Of a stretch of DNA of 64,000 nucleotides, positions 23,210 to 36,460 are shown piece after piece. The notes under the pieces were generated by a model that saw nothing but the letters and a program-made list of their open reading frames with translations, did not search any database and was not told where the DNA came from. Made by a program: the position numbers and the translations under genes. How positions within the stretch are numbered: position 1 is the first letter of the stretch; every line of letters begins with the position of its first letter. The DNA is from Siphonodentalium dalli (taxonomy: Eukaryota > Mollusca > Scaphopoda > Gadilida > Siphonodentaliidae). The DNA lies in contig CP136064.1 of the NCBI GenBank assembly GCA_032622095.1, forward strand, positions 195,769,948-195,833,947. Reading direction: 5' to 3'.

Positions 23210-26200
23210 CTCCGATTTGGGCGTAGTAAAACCCAGCCCAACCTTCCAACACACCGCCTCGGGTCTGTACTTTGTGTGGGTCTAGGTGATTGAAATGGAG
23301 GTATTCTTGAAAAACAAAATTGTTGGACATTGCCTGGTCAATGGTGCAAACCTTTTTCGGCCAGTGGCATCGTGGCCTGTCAATGTCGGGCCGACAGCCC
23401 AAAAAAATTGTATAAAGTCCGGAACGGGGCATAGCTCGGTGGGAGGGGATCAGAGGTATACGACATGTGCTATGTTTAAAATACTGGTTAGATATCGCAA
23501 TGTGCATGGGGGTAGCATGACCATAACTATCTGCGGACTGAATTACTTGCCCCGGTAGTTCAGCTGCATGGTGCAGGATACAGATCACTGATACGAACGA
23601 ACCCATACAAGAAGTCACGAAGGGCCACCAGTAAAACTTGCATTCGGAATATTATTATTAGTGATTGTTATGTTATTGCGTATTATATCAATCAAAGTAC
23701 AAATTTAGAGTGTTCCATAAACATATACAGGAAATCTGTAGAGACAGACCAGAACAAAATTGCCGCAATAGGGATGATTGAAGTTAATTTAGTTGGCCAT
23801 GTATGACTGACTATAGCTACATTATCGCAAAGAACTTTATGGTTGAAAGTTGTGCCCCCCCCCCTCCCATATATTGGCTGAGTAAGTAAAGGAAGCTAAT
23901 TTTTGAAGAGACTAATTCCCAACGAGGGGGTGGGCATCAGAGCTGGTGAAAGATTTGGTCATAAAAAGACCACTTGGTCGTTATGTGAACCGATGGTGAG
24001 AGCGGAATGGATTGAGACGCAATATGGACCCTATACTGATCCACCATAGGAAGGATAGTATTACCTCGCCAAGCAAACTAAATGAAACCCTCCCCACAGC
24101 CTATATCCAAAGCAGAGTACAGGTAGATGTCCGACCGCTGGTTTGTACCGAGGATCGCCGCAGTGGGTGGTGTGGAAGGCGTCCCGTCTGGCTGCTGTCC
24201 CGGGTGAACGATCTTAGACCCGCGAGTGATGGCAGCAGCAACCGGGCTCGGCATGACCGTTCCTCCCTCGGTCGATACCCGCGCTCCATGTGTAACGCAC
24301 AACTGAAGGAGATGAACCCCTGCCCTTCAGTGGCATGTGCAGACGATTGCTGAAAAGAAAATGAGACCACGCAGTTTCGAACGGATATGGAAAGAAGTAA
24401 GCGGCATAAATTAACTAAGAGGCAATCTTAAAGTTACATGCGGGCTATAATTTAAATGGAGATAACAATTTCGTAACAGGTCATACCGAAAGTGCCATGC
24501 CTGATATAAGCTAATTTAGGCAACAGCTTAGTGAAAGGTCATGACAAGTATAATTGAAAACTCGAAATTCATTCTTAAATTGACATGGTTGATACAGGAT
24601 CATGGGAGACAACTTTGATTCCAGAAGTTATATTTTGATGTGAAGAAGCATTTTTAAGGAAAAGAGCCTGAACATGGATTACTATTTCCTGCAATGTACC
24701 GATAATACATATTTAAGGATGCATTATCCGAATTAACGCTCCTAAAGTACTATGTCTTTGGCGTTGATGGTAAAACAATAGTTGCATCGAGTCAATGAAC
24801 CCGCCCCGTAAAGCCCAGAGCGATCAGATATCGATTTTGAAGTTTGTTATTTCGTGAGATGTGCAATTATATGTGGCCCAGAAAAATAACGTCAAACAGA
24901 CGGTCTTTGACAAAATTGCGTATGAAGATTGATAACTCTAAAAGCAAGTGGTAATACGGCAAAAGTTCGTGATACTCAAGTGATAATACGGCCATATTTC
25001 GTTGAACAAAATGATAAACACGTTTGGGGAAATAGGATGCCACAGTAGACAGTCCGAAATCTCGGGCCTGATCACATGACTGTCACATGGAAACAAGAAA
25101 TATAGTCGATCGACCAGGGTTATCCCGTGGACAACGCATCGACACCCACGTACTGATGGCACACGCAACCCGATCCTGAATACGATCGCGGCTCATGAAG
25201 TTTTCCGCGTCACGGAGAGAACACTGCGTGTTCAACAACTACACCGAAATACGTCGCAGTTCCCGCAATAAAACGTCTTTAGCGGGTACAGTTTCGGTTC
25301 AGTCTATCGTAACGCGGTATAACCAAGATAATGCGGTTAATTGTTCTGTGATTCAATAAATTATATCACACCATTAGCAATATGATATGATAGGGTTATT
25401 TGTATAGGTATGGATCATGTATACAACTATATGCGGTCAATATAGGTACATATATTCGGAACAGTGCGTATCCAAAATAATTTAGTATGCCCCTATGTCG
25501 GTGACAATAAAGATCGTTTAGTTGTAATTTATCCCAAACGCGGTAAATTTTATTGAATTATTTCTTTAAAGCTACAACTGAAAATTAATCATTTTTATAA
25601 AAGTCCCAACTGCAATGGAGACATTATATAGAAACCTTAGCCCGGCACAAATTACATCACATACAGGAGACTTAAAGTAACTTGTTGACATAATTGGTGT
25701 TAACGAGTATATAATTCGATGTTCACTGTTCAGTGTGCTGTAGTAAGTTGTCCTGGGCCCTATACTATAGAACACAATTATTGTAATCACAAGCTTCTGT
25801 GGGGCACACAAAAGGTGTCGATTACCATATACATCCACTCTTATTCTAACAGTGTATAGGCGACTTCTTGAAATACCGCGTTCACATGCATGGTTACCAA
25901 TAAAATAATAGGTTTTCCACATGTGACTTGATTGACCAATGAAACAAATGATCCCTCGGAGACACTCATTGATATGTTATCGCTAGTGCATGGGTGATCC
26001 GTGTTCAATTTGATTAGTGGTAATCGGTATTCTTTAAATAATCGCTCAGTGAGTACACCGCAACCGTTCGTGCATTGTGTTATATTTCGTCAATGGTTAT
26101 CGTCTGTTCCAACAACGATGTATTTCAATTTCTAGTTGGGTTGTCATTCAGAATCGCTGGATAATATGTACAAGATACGTAGCTAGAGGGTCACAGGTGC

Positions 26201-28040
26201 AGGTTTAAACTCCAAGTTGTGTACCCCCAAAGGAGACCATCTAACAACGTCCCTGCACGAATGTCATAATTGGTCAATACTCCAATACAGACTTTAGGTT
26301 GTTTGCCACGAGACAACCGCTTGATTGCCGCAGTGTGAATTCCATTATAATCAAACCCCATCACCCATCGGTAATGCACACACGAGCACGCGGGTATAAT
26401 CTACACTATTACAACACAGTGGTATATTGCACTTGACGCCTCCTGTGTACCTCCCATAACCTTGTGATTACAATTATTATGGTCCATGGTATAGGGCCTT
26501 GGCTCAGTTTTCGCTATTGCGTGTGCAATTTCCGCTACAAAGTTTCAAAACATGTTTTATGATATTATGATCTGGCTAAATGGAAGTTATTGCAAAACAT
26601 GTGAAATCAAAGTCGAATCAAAATATCAAACGTATGTATACAGCATGTAGTTGTCGTCCTTGTGAACCATTGGTCGCAAGAACATTTGCTAAACAAGACT
26701 TAAATTACATGTATCCATATATATGAAATGGGTATAGGCTATACATATATATAGTTATAATATAGAAGTACTTTACACTACTATAAACGGAAACCTAGTT
26801 TAGGTTATGCAAATAGTTAATGTATTTCAATGTGTATAATTGGTACCGGTATATAATTCAATGCATATAGATTAAAACATTACATGCATTCCGGTATAAA
26901 AGTTGATACTGAGCCATACAATCGATATACAAGACTGGGACAATGGTGCACAATGCAGCCGCTGTGTCAATGTTTGCACATTTCTAGTCCAACCGCGTTG
27001 CCATGCACATTCCCTCCGCTGTGTCACGCGTGAACTACCCCACCCTCATTTCCAGCTTAAATTAGGGCACTTATAACCGTTTTGCGGACACCAACTCGAT
27101 TTATTTGGATTACCAATATATTTCTCTTGGATTTTGAACACAATAATTCGTCCAATTGCACAAACGAAGGCCACAAAAACACCGATGAATGGCAGTAACA
27201 ACACATTTTATCCCTACCCATCGAGTTTCCACACCTTATGTTTTTGCTTTAGACGCAACATATTTTGTCCCCAGGCGGCCAGGACATCGGTGGATAACCA
27301 ATATGTGTTATAAAAGTAACATGGGCTATACATACCTTTCCATGTTGAAAATATCAACTGTTGACTGACTCTCGCTAAATGCTGTGTTTGCAAAAATACG
27401 AGTTTTGAGCACTGAGACTTCGTTGCCAGCACACTGAGGGCACGATTTGCACACTGAGGCCGCGAATCGATTGGGCAGTGTGTAAGTGAAACGACTGTAA
27501 ATGTTATGGTGCGGTCCGCTATGTCAAAGTTGATGAAAGGATGGGGTTATGTTAACCCGAAAACTTAAACTATACTATGCGCCGAGAGATCACAGCTTAC
27601 CAGGGAAAACTATACCCATGTTCCCTGGTAAAGATATAAATATAATTGATAATTAATAGCAGAAATTCTGATAATCTGGCCACACAAACAATGGTGGGCC
27701 GAGTAAAGAATAAAGATAAAATAACAAGCATGCAACAGTGGTGGAAACCATGCGAGCATGCATCACGTGAACTCTCAAAATTTAATGTTTGAAACTAGAC
27801 GCTACATGTTCAGAGAGATCATCAGCATCGAGAGACCATCAGCCGTAAACATACTAGATACGAAAAAACCATAGTCAGAAATGGTAAAGCCACCAAAATC
27901 ATATTAGCCATAATATAAATTATAATATAATTATAATATAAACTAGCTTTCAAATTCCATGTGGGAAATTTGGATACTTCCATATACCACGTTTTCCCGT
28001 TTCTCGTGTTATACATACATTCTTCAAGCTGTCTCGCTTT
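23210..28040. other. Unassigned sequence, no supported gene
   Basis: Recognised pieces are few. 24717-24830 matches 36141-36245 (GATGCATTATCCGAATTAAC core). About 27840-27930 is an inverted copy of the short three-copy repeat. A tRNA-like fragment lies near 23424. The GC-richer stretch 24100-24300 is open in two minus frames but matches nothing I know. Exons too short or diverged to see are possible. Confidence 0.4.
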
Positions 28041-28044
28041 GTAT

Positions 28045-28125
28045 TACACTCGCTGGTGGGCCCGACTTCGTCCGGGCTGTTCCCATCTGCTTTCCGACGA
28101 AAGGCGCGATTTGACCTTGAATTGA
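28045..28125 (-). repeat. Decayed Helitron end fragment
   Basis: Contains CCCGACTTCGTCCGGG and the start of the 126-bp satellite unit found at 31891-32640. The terminal CTAG has decayed. Confidence 0.6.
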
Positions 28126-28130
28126 CTATA

Positions 28131-28420
28131 ATATTCTCGTGTGCCAGAAGGACTGCTTAAAGTTGTGAATAAGATGAAGAATATTTATGAGATGTTATTT
28201 AACAAGTCAAATCAAATAATATTTTCCATTAGTTAGCGCCTATATTAGCAGTTAGCGCCTATATTAGCGCTAACTAATGAATAATAATATTATTTGATTG
28301 ACTTGATAAATATTCTCGTGTGCCAGAAGGACTCCTTAAAGTTGTGAATAAGATGAAGAATATTTATTATTAGATGTTATTTAACAAGTCAAATAATATT
28401 ATTTGATTGACTTGTTAAAT
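28131..28420. repeat. Palindrome and direct-repeat cluster
   Basis: A block starting ATATTCTCGTGTGCCAGAAG occurs at 28131 and 28310. Between the copies a hairpin spans 28201-28305, with arms ending at TTAGTTAGCGC and GCGCTAACTAA. A near-perfect 40-base palindrome centred on AATATT lies at 28380-28419. Confidence 0.75.
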
Positions 28421-28530
28421 ACTCACACACACACCCTTGTACACACACCCACACATACCTACATACGCACATGCATACATACACAATAAACACTGCTGCA
28501 TACCCACATGTACATAGACCCACACACACT
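28421..28530. repeat. CA/CATA-rich low-complexity tract
   Basis: Imperfect CA and CATA runs, abutting the palindrome at 28380-28419. The long minus-strand frame through it is low-complexity. Confidence 0.85.
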
Positions 28531-28639
28531 AGCTCGTAGTACTTGCGTGCATGCACTTGAACATACACGTGTGTGTAAACGGAGAGTCGTGGCGGACAAT
28601 TGACTAGAATGCTGCATGTCCAACGTTTTGTCCACAATA

Positions 28640-30950
28640 ATTATTTAAAGCTGGTCGTTCATTGTGGTAGATCAATAAGCATTGTGGTCTTTATATAAGG
28701 CTTTGTTAGATCCAATCAATATTTGGGATCGCATGTGGACGGGGTGGGTGGAGGAGGGTTGTAGGTGTTTATATTTTGAAAAGTGAAGGGACAACATAGA
28801 GGTCGTGGAATAAAGCGTCACGTGGAAGTGATCGTGTAACAAAATAGAAAGAACAATTAATGCAAGTTTAATTATATTAAATTATTCCCATCATTAATAC
28901 TTTTGAAGAGTTTGATATTTAAGAAAATTTGAGGTCCTTAAATAAAATTAATGGCATCAAATTTAAAATTGAACGGCTTAGTCATGAAATGGTCATTAAA
29001 CATGTAGTCAAGGGGCGAACAATAAATTAAGTACCTTACTTTGAAATTAATGACCTCAAAATGCCCTTGCATATAAATATACGTAATGTTAATTAACTAT
29101 ATATGATGGTGCATAAATTAGAGAAACACAAATAAAGTTAGTTAATTAGTTCATCCGTTTAATTTCACATATACATGCATGGAATGATCACTATTATATA
29201 TAGTACTATACCTACAAATGTTATGCAGGGGACCGGGATCATCTACGAGGGAAATGTTCACATAATAAGTTCACCAAACGACCTGTTCAACATTAATATC
29301 TGAGAATTTCCTATGGGATAACTACGCATAATGCTGCTCCGGTCATCAAAGGATTAAGTATCAGTGTTCGGACTGTGGGAGCCCATCTGTTGTAGTCGTT
29401 CGGAGACCATCTGCGTTTAGGGATATTTGGCGCGGTGGCACCAGGCCATTGCTCTGCCGAAAATAGGGGAGGCGTGCGGTGGATTGATGCATATAACTAA
29501 CCACATAATTATAATATCGTCACTAAAAATGAATTGGTGATCCTGGGTACAAATATTGGACCAAGTATGTTCTGTATTATATTGATGTGTCCCCACAAGA
29601 CCAGAGTAGTTTTTATGATGAAACAAAGGCTGAAAAGATGTTTACTTAATGTAATGCAAGTCTTTGAAGACAGGGGTTTGTTTGAAAGTACAGTGTGAAA
29701 AATAAAATTTTAAATGATTTGTTTCATTTGATATACAACGGGGACCATTTTCTGCTTGATAATTCAGGTTTATATAACCGAATATATATTCTTAACATCG
29801 CAAACTACTAGATTTGTGAACTGTACAACAGGGAAGTTTATATTCCATGAGTCTTCGCTACTTTGTGCCTTAATTTTTATGGAATCGCGTTGATACCAAA
29901 AAAATGTCGCATAACTTAAAATGCTCACATCTGATGTTGGGGGACCTTTAGTATGGTGGGTTGTGATGTTATATCGCACCAGCATACACAAAAACTCTTC
30001 AGTTGTATTTAGTTTCTTACTTTGGCTTTTTCGGCATAATACTCACGGACTAACTCGTTAAATATTCACAATACCATAAGATGGTCAGCTATCGGTACCC
30101 ATAACCATAATTGAAGCCATATTATCTATAACACAAAGCATGGAAACCATGAGTTGTTGAAACATGTGTATGTCACACCGGCTTTCCGTGGTAAATACAT
30201 TTATTTAGTTCAAAGGTCAAGATCAATGCCCCATTAACACTACTTTCAGACCTGTCCCGAACACAGAAGCGGAATATCATTATGTGCATATATGATGATG
30301 ATGCGTTTACAACATTACCTTAGCGCCAGAAACGACAGATTGGATGAAATTAATAAATCAAACCAGTAATGTGAATATTTATCTCAACAGTAAAATGAAG
30401 AACTCAATAACAACGTGTCTTACATACAAAGATCAAAAACCAGTTCCATGCGCACAGTCGACGTGTTGAATAAACAAAGCTGATATGCACACGCATGTGC
30501 ACACGATATGCACAGTGTATAAACCATACACACACCTGGTCGGAAGTTGCTGTCACCGAGGCGAGACAATTCTATTTTTAGATCAAAATATTGGGATTAA
30601 CAAGAATAACAACATAAAACAAGCTTTCTGACGATTCTTTTTTTTGTTGTAGATAAAAACGGCCTTTGATCACTTCAGAAAATTATTTTCTCGCAAAAAT
30701 TCCCTCTTGAAAGGTAATTTTAACATATACGGCATCTGTCTGAAATCACACGATATTGCAACGGAAAGGCCGTTATGTTTGCAGCTTATATTGACATTAG
30801 CTGGGCTCGGGTGCGTTCACAATCTGAAAGTAGAGACCATTTATTTGGATACCCCACTCGTCAATCACTATACGCCTAGGGACAATCACCAGTCGCGACG
30901 TATCACATGAATAGTACAGTAATGATATGTTCCTTTCGACCCATTTAAGC
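28640..30950. other. Unassigned sequence
   Basis: Only a decayed piece of dispersed repeat F at about 29245-29330 was recognised. No gene seen on either strand. Confidence 0.4.
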
Positions 30951-30958
30951 ATAGATAT

Positions 30959-31060
30959 GTCTTTGTTTGTCTGTTTGTTTGTCTGTTAGCTATGGCCGGG
31001 AAAACTGCCGGACGGATTGAGCCCAAACTTCCTATCTAAGGGTAAAATATCAGATGGAGT
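30959..31060 (+). repeat. Helitron-related fragment
   Basis: Carries TGTTTGTCTGTTAGCTATGG and CCGGGAAAACTGC, the subterminal 5' part of the element complete at 31347-31544, then diverges. Confidence 0.6.
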
Positions 31061-31194
31061 GTCATCGCACCGCTTCTGAGTACGTCAGAGCACTCATTCT
31101 CCAATCCCCCGCCACCGCAATGGGTTTTCATGGGTTAATCGCGTGATAGTTAAAGAGCGTTCGTATCCGCAGTGTCGTTGATAAAGAGCGTGTA

Positions 31195-31250
31195 TGTGTC
31201 CAGACATGAGCGTGTTGTGTCTGTGTACAGACATGAGCGTGTTGTCTGTG
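31195..31250 (+). repeat. Two tandem copies of a 28-base word
   Basis: CAGACATGAGCGTGTTGT occurs twice in succession. Confidence 0.75.
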
Positions 31251-31346
31251 TTCGTACTTAGGGTTCCTGTGAATGGGGGAGATTTTCATCGGGTCAGTTT
31301 TTCCGCCCGAGGTGACCTTCATTTTGAAACGGGTAGCCACAAATGA

Positions 31347-31544
31347 TCTAATATATATTTTGGGACTTCTGTCTGTTTGTTTGTCTGTTAGCTATGGCCG
31401 GGAAAACTGCTGGACGGATTTCGATGAAATTTGACACCTACGGGTAATTTTGGACGGGTAAAATAGTGACTCCGACCTGACATTGACCTTCAAAATTGTC
31501 AATTCAAGATCAAAGCCCGGACGAAGTCGGGTCACCTGCTAGTA
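31347..31544 (+). mobile_element. Non-autonomous Helitron (HINE), single-unit copy
   Basis: The element begins TCTAATATATATTTTGGGAC and ends CTGCTAG. It has a GTCTGTTTGTTT tract near the 5' end and the hairpin CCCGGACGAAGTCGGG about 11 bases before the 3' end. It is flanked by A on the left and T on the right. Those are the hallmarks of Helitron insertion: 5'-TC, 3'-CTRR, subterminal hairpin, A|T target, no duplication. It has one copy of the unit that is multiplied in the next element. No Rep/helicase coding sequence. Confidence 0.75.
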
Positions 31545-31890
31545 TTATGTATATACACATGAGGTCAATAGAGAGATATATATATATCGCTCTCATATAT
31601 GATATATCACTTAAAGTAAGCGTATGTACAAGTATAGACTATAGCCCAAATGAAAGTAAATAATAAAACGACTAGACTCAATAAAGTGTTGTCACAGTAA
31701 TATATCTAAACTGCATTACCCAACCTTTTAAATATCGTCTATATAATCCAGAATAACTTACATACGTGTGGAATGTGGTGCTGTTTATTTCACATAAATG
31801 ATAACAAAATCAATCACACAATTTATTATGTTTATTATACTGTAATTATTCTGCCCCCAGGGCGTCATGATTGTCAATTAAAATATATTA

Positions 31891-32640
31891 TACTAGCTGG
31901 TGGACCCGACTTCGTCCGGGCTGTTTCCCCTCTGCTTTTCGGCGAATTGCGCGATTTGACCTTGAATTGACCATTTTGAAGGTCAAGGTCAGGTCGAGGT
32001 CACAATTTGACCCGTCCAAAACACTCCCCGGACAAAAGTACCCGTCGAAATCCGTCATGTTTTACCCGATTTGACCTTGAATTGACCATTTTGAAGGTCA
32101 AGGTCAGGTTGTGGTAACGATTTGACCCGTCCAAAACACTCGGACAAAAATAACCCTATGTATCAAATGTTGTCGAAATCCCGTCAAAATTCGCTATTTG
32201 ACCTTGAATTGACAATTTTGAAGGTCAAGGTCAGGTCGGGGTCACGATTTGACACGTCCAAAACACTCCCCGGACAAAAGTACCCATGGGTATCACATTT
32301 CGTCGAAATCCGTCCGTTTTAATCGATTTGACCTTGAATTGACCTTTTTGAAGGTCAAGGTCAGGGTAACGATTTGACCCGTCCAAACGACTCCCCGGTC
32401 AAAAGTATCTGTAGGTATCAGATTTCGTCGAAATCCGTCCCGTTTTACCCGATTTGACCTTGAATTGACCTTTTTGAAGGTCAGGGTCAGGTCGGAGTAA
32501 CGATTTGACCAGTCCAAAACACTCCTAGGACAAAAGTAACCCTAGGTATAAAATTTCGTCAAAATCCGTCTGGCATTTTTCCCGGCCATAGCGAACAGAC
32601 AAACAAACAGACAAACAGAAGTCCCAAAATATATATTAGA
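31891..32640 (-). mobile_element. Non-autonomous Helitron with a five-unit satellite
   Basis: On the minus strand it starts TCTAATATATATTTTGGGAC and ends with the CGGGTCCACCAGCTAG block, again between A and T. The interior has five tandem units starting at about 31952, 32068, 32194, 32325 and 32451 (spacing 116-131 bases), each with GATTTGACCTTGAATTGAC and a GTCCAAAACACTCC block. Units are about 85-90% alike by eye. Short open frames across it are carried by the repeat. The satellite array lies between two intact Helitron ends, so amplification occurred inside the element. Confidence 0.75.
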
Positions 32641-33002
32641 TTCTATTATATTGATATAGGAACTTAGAACAATTTACCATATATGTTTATTTTATATTAA
32701 TTACTATGTCATTCATTAACATTTTCTTGTTTTTCACTGTCAATTGAAAGTGTACGTTTTTTCGAAATGACTTTCGTGACAGAAACGGTGACGTCTATGC
32801 AGATGAACGATATACGCTCTTATACATGCGTATATATATAATGATCACGTGTTCGTTAATCCCAGTTGAACAATTGCAAATAATACAAGTGCTGCACACG
32901 CGCAGACCAATCACAACTGAAACCTGAACTTGAACTTTGAATCAGCCATCCTCTTCCTCAATACGTCATCAAATTATTCGCTCATCGCCACCGTGAAATG
33001 TT

Positions 33003-33390
33003 CTTTCCACCTCCAACTCGTCCTGCAAAAGGTGTATGGTATTTAATTAGTCTAGATTCCAGCGTAATTTGGTCTTGATATTTTTTTACATTTTGGACGT
33101 CTCAGTCGAAATTCATGCGGTGGCCCAATTCCTAAGTTCACGGAAGCCACGTTGTACACATTTAACCCTCTGATTATAAAATAGAGAAAACATAGCAAAA
33201 TGGCAGATATTCAGATGATAAGTTCAACAATTAAACGGCCATACAAGCTATCTGTTGAACTAATTATCTGAACAATTCCTATACCAATGAAGATGAATCT
33301 TTCTGTACTATTATTATCTGTTTGTCTGCCTTTCGTCTATTTATATTTCCTTAACACCCATCCATGCAGATAAATATTGGATCATTCTTC
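33003..33390 (+). repeat. Dispersed repeat F, copy 2
   Basis: Matches 1-385 in the same orientation, ending at ATTGGATCATT (33376-33386). Confidence 0.85.
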
Positions 33391-33600
33391 ATAAAGAAAT
33401 GTCTGAGTGAACCACAAATTGATCTATACTAGCCCGATCGGCCTAAAAGCCTAAAATAGGCCGACCAGTCTTCCTGGCACAGTGCTCACTGTTGTAAGAG
33501 AGGGAACTCTAAATTTCTTGGATAATAAAATTATATTTGTTTGAATATTTGTATATGTTATTTTTGAATATTCTCCAAATGTTTATTTTTGCATATTCAC
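33391..33600 (+). repeat. TTTGCGAT-family unit, truncated
   Basis: Matches 1878-2060, starting ATAAAGAAA and containing the TIR word GTCTGAGTGAACCAC and CTAAAATAGGCCGACCAG. It lacks the palindromic words themselves, so it is a fragment. Confidence 0.75.
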
Positions 33601-33609
33601 CAAATGTGG

Positions 33610-35360
33610 TGATAATACGAGTACCCCAGCTGAAATGAGGATTTATCGGTCATTGCAAAGAAACCGTCACCTCTTCAAAACATTAGCACTGCATCACACC
33701 AGATCAAATAGACAGCACATCGTACATTTTATATACGACTAATTTTCGTGCTGCTTCCAAACCGGTGTCTTAGTAGACAATTTGTTCAACTTACTTCAGT
33801 GGGCAACTTGCAACTGGAATATGTTATTTCGCAATGTACAATATTAGTTTTCCTAATTTTGTTGTTTGAAAATATCTTGTCAAAACCACACATGAACTTG
33901 TGAAAAATGTCAGGTGATCAGCGTTTAAAGCTGTTATTTCAGCGTTGAACATTGACTCAATGTTGCTATATATGGTTGTTAGTTCAGCAGATATGTGTAA
34001 CATTAGGGAGAAGGGATACACACGGCAATGCGGTTGCAGAAAACAGTACCCTTCGTGTATATGTGACCTTGGTGAATATAACCAAATATTATTTCCAGGT
34101 ATAAAGATAGTCTCTGTCACAGAGTATGTGGGCAATTTTGGTCAAGTTTATATTTTTTTGAAGAAAGTATATGGTACTCCTTTGTGTTTTGATAAATTGC
34201 GTTCATAGTATACCACCATGCATTCTTGTGATAACAGCGAAATATTCGTGTTTTATTACTTAATCTTAGACAACTATGACTAATATTATAAGACACGGAG
34301 AATATAATCTACACAATTCACCCACTACTCTATGAATATATATCATACTGCTCTATAGCAGTGCATTTTTGAAAGGTTTGATTGTGTATATATCAAAAGA
34401 AACGATGACCGGTCACATTAGTGATACTGTTATGAGCACATATATTTCGGCTTCTAGAAAAGGTCACAGAATCAATTCCTCGCTATTAAATTTCATTTTA
34501 CAGTGTAGTGTACACATATATCACACGATTCAAGATAAATAGTGCAGAACAAATTGCCTTATTCTTCCGTTTCTTTGCGGCCAAAAAGTTAAGATTTAAC
34601 CATTGTATGAGACCTTGCTTTTCGCTATATATCTCGCGAGATATGTTAGAGATAATTCGTACATCCCCGATAAAATGTTTCTCTTATACTCTGCAATCAT
34701 TCTTCCTCACATATTTCGAGCGTGTTGTCACTCTTATGGGACTAGCTATTCAATTATGCATAAAATGTAAATTTCATACTATTTTGGCCATTTTGGCTGC
34801 CATTTGGGACATAAATTCTACTTATATGGTTCACGACTAAGCATTGTTTGTATGTATCTCAATGTATTATGAATTTGGAATCAATTGATCTACACATGAC
34901 TGCATTCCCATATGGCCCGATGGAAATGCTTCAGAATTTGAACCACTCCGAAAAATCAAGATATCTCAAAAAGCTCAACTCGGATTTTAGGGGACTTTTG
35001 CCATGTTGTTCGTAAACATGTTCTTATTGATCCCTGAAAAATTCAGCTTTCCCCGATTTTTTTGCACTAGTGAAATTTAATGTGCCTGGACTACTGACCC
35101 TTTATGTACTACGTTCCAACTATAAGCTAAGATTGAGTCCTACATAATTCCATATACAATTAATAATTTGCGTTTCAATATTGTTAAGGGAGAGGAGCAA
35201 TATTCTAAGTTGAATAACTTGTGCTCCCATCCCTTTTGATTAACTCATATCTTATTTCAGATTCTAATTTGTTAAATGTATTATGTAATGAGGGTCAAAT
35301 AAAATATGTTCAAACTGACCCTTTCTACCCAACAATACGCAAATTGAAATCATACATTAG
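33610..35360. other. Unassigned sequence
   Basis: Open frames of about 90-110 codons on both strands (33.8-34.2 kb and 34.5-34.8 kb) have no recognisable domain and no convincing splice context. No gene is called. Confidence 0.4.
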
Positions 35361-35935
35361 GGCCGTGTGGTATGGAAACCCAGTGGGTTTGTTTGTATTT
35401 TTTTTTATTAGGTGGAATCTTAATTATTCGTCAACGGCCACCCTGCAATGCCGTTTAATCCGTGAAAATCGGACCATACAGAACGGCGATTTTGGCCATT
35501 TTGGTTCCTAGGGTATGGGAACCAAGTTCTAGTGGGTTCGGTAGGAAATTTTGTTGATCTTAATTATTCACCAACGGCCACTCTAAAATGCAGCAGGCTA
35601 TTTATTGGGACCAGAAGGGCAATTTTGGGCATTTGGTCAATTTGGGTCGTAAGGTATGGAAACCCAGTACCAGTGGGTTGGGTGGTAAGTTTTTGGGGTG
35701 GAATCTTAATTATTCGTCAACGTCCACCCTCCAATACCGTTTATTCCGCGAAAATCGAAACATGCAGAAAGACGATTCTGCTCATTTTTCCATTTTGGGT
35801 CGTAGGATATATGGAAACCCAGTGGGTACGTCTAATTTTTTGACCGCATTATCTTTCATATATGACGGCACATTACGTATACAATTCTGTTTATTCCGTG
35901 AAAATCGGACCAGAATCGGGTTTTTCGAAGTCCCA
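35361..35935 (+). repeat. Tandem array, about four units of 150 bp
   Basis: Each unit has TATGGAAACCCAGTGGGT, then AATCTTAATTATTCGTCAAC, GGCCACCCT, CCGTTTATTCCG and GAAAATCGGACCA. Units are diverged and differ in length. Overlapping frames (with repeated NLNYSST peptides) are by-products of the repeat. Confidence 0.8.
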
Positions 35936-36140
35936 TAAGGAATAAGTAAATATAACTGGTGTTACCAGTGGTGTCACGTCACCGAACTTTTATGGTTTTT
36001 GTTTTGTACACAATTATTCACGCCGGTTTGCAATTGCACTCCAATGCATGTTTCAACATTATTCTATACCAATATTTATGTGTTATCAGATTATAACTTC
36101 AGTAAAAAAATTGAATCTTTCAGTCAAGCTGCTAAATTAA

Positions 36141-36245
36141 AGATGCATTATCCGAATTAACGCTCCAAATTACTATTTCTTTGGCTTCGGGGGTAAAAAA
36201 TATTTGATTCGAGTCGAGGAACCCACTCATCAAACCTCAGAGTGG
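36141..36245 (+). repeat. Dispersed repeat, pair with 24717-24830
   Basis: Shared core GATGCATTATCCGAATTAAC followed by GCTCC, a TTTGGC block and GAGTC-A-GAACCC. Confidence 0.65.
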
Positions 36246-36460
36246 TGGGGGTCGTCAACCTCATACCTAGTCTATCGTAGTCTCGTCGAAATGCCATTTC
36301 CTGGAAGCGTGCAGGCTTCCCCAAAATTACGTCACATCGCAGTTACGTTAATCGCTTCGATTCGACACTTCTAACTTGCTTCAGTTCTGATTGGCGCTAC
36401 TGACGTTGAATGTCAAGGTTCGACAAATAGAAAATCTACGACAAGTAATCAGAACCACTA

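Noticed and set aside
23424-23500. tRNA-Cys-like start (GGGGCATAGCTCGGTGGGAG) with a weak B-box-like word about 50 bases later
   Set aside because: The anticodon arm cannot be folded, the B box has at least two mismatches and no acceptor 3' strand is present. At best it is a tRNA-derived relic.
24078-24370. Overlapping GC-rich open frames on both strands
   Set aside because: No recognisable domain, no splice context, and the frames mirror each other as expected from composition.
28389-28637. 82-codon minus-strand frame, Val/Cys/Tyr rich
   Set aside because: Low-complexity translation of the CA-rich tract.
35221-35938. Three overlapping plus-strand frames of 96-116 codons
   Set aside because: They share repeated peptides because they translate a tandem array.
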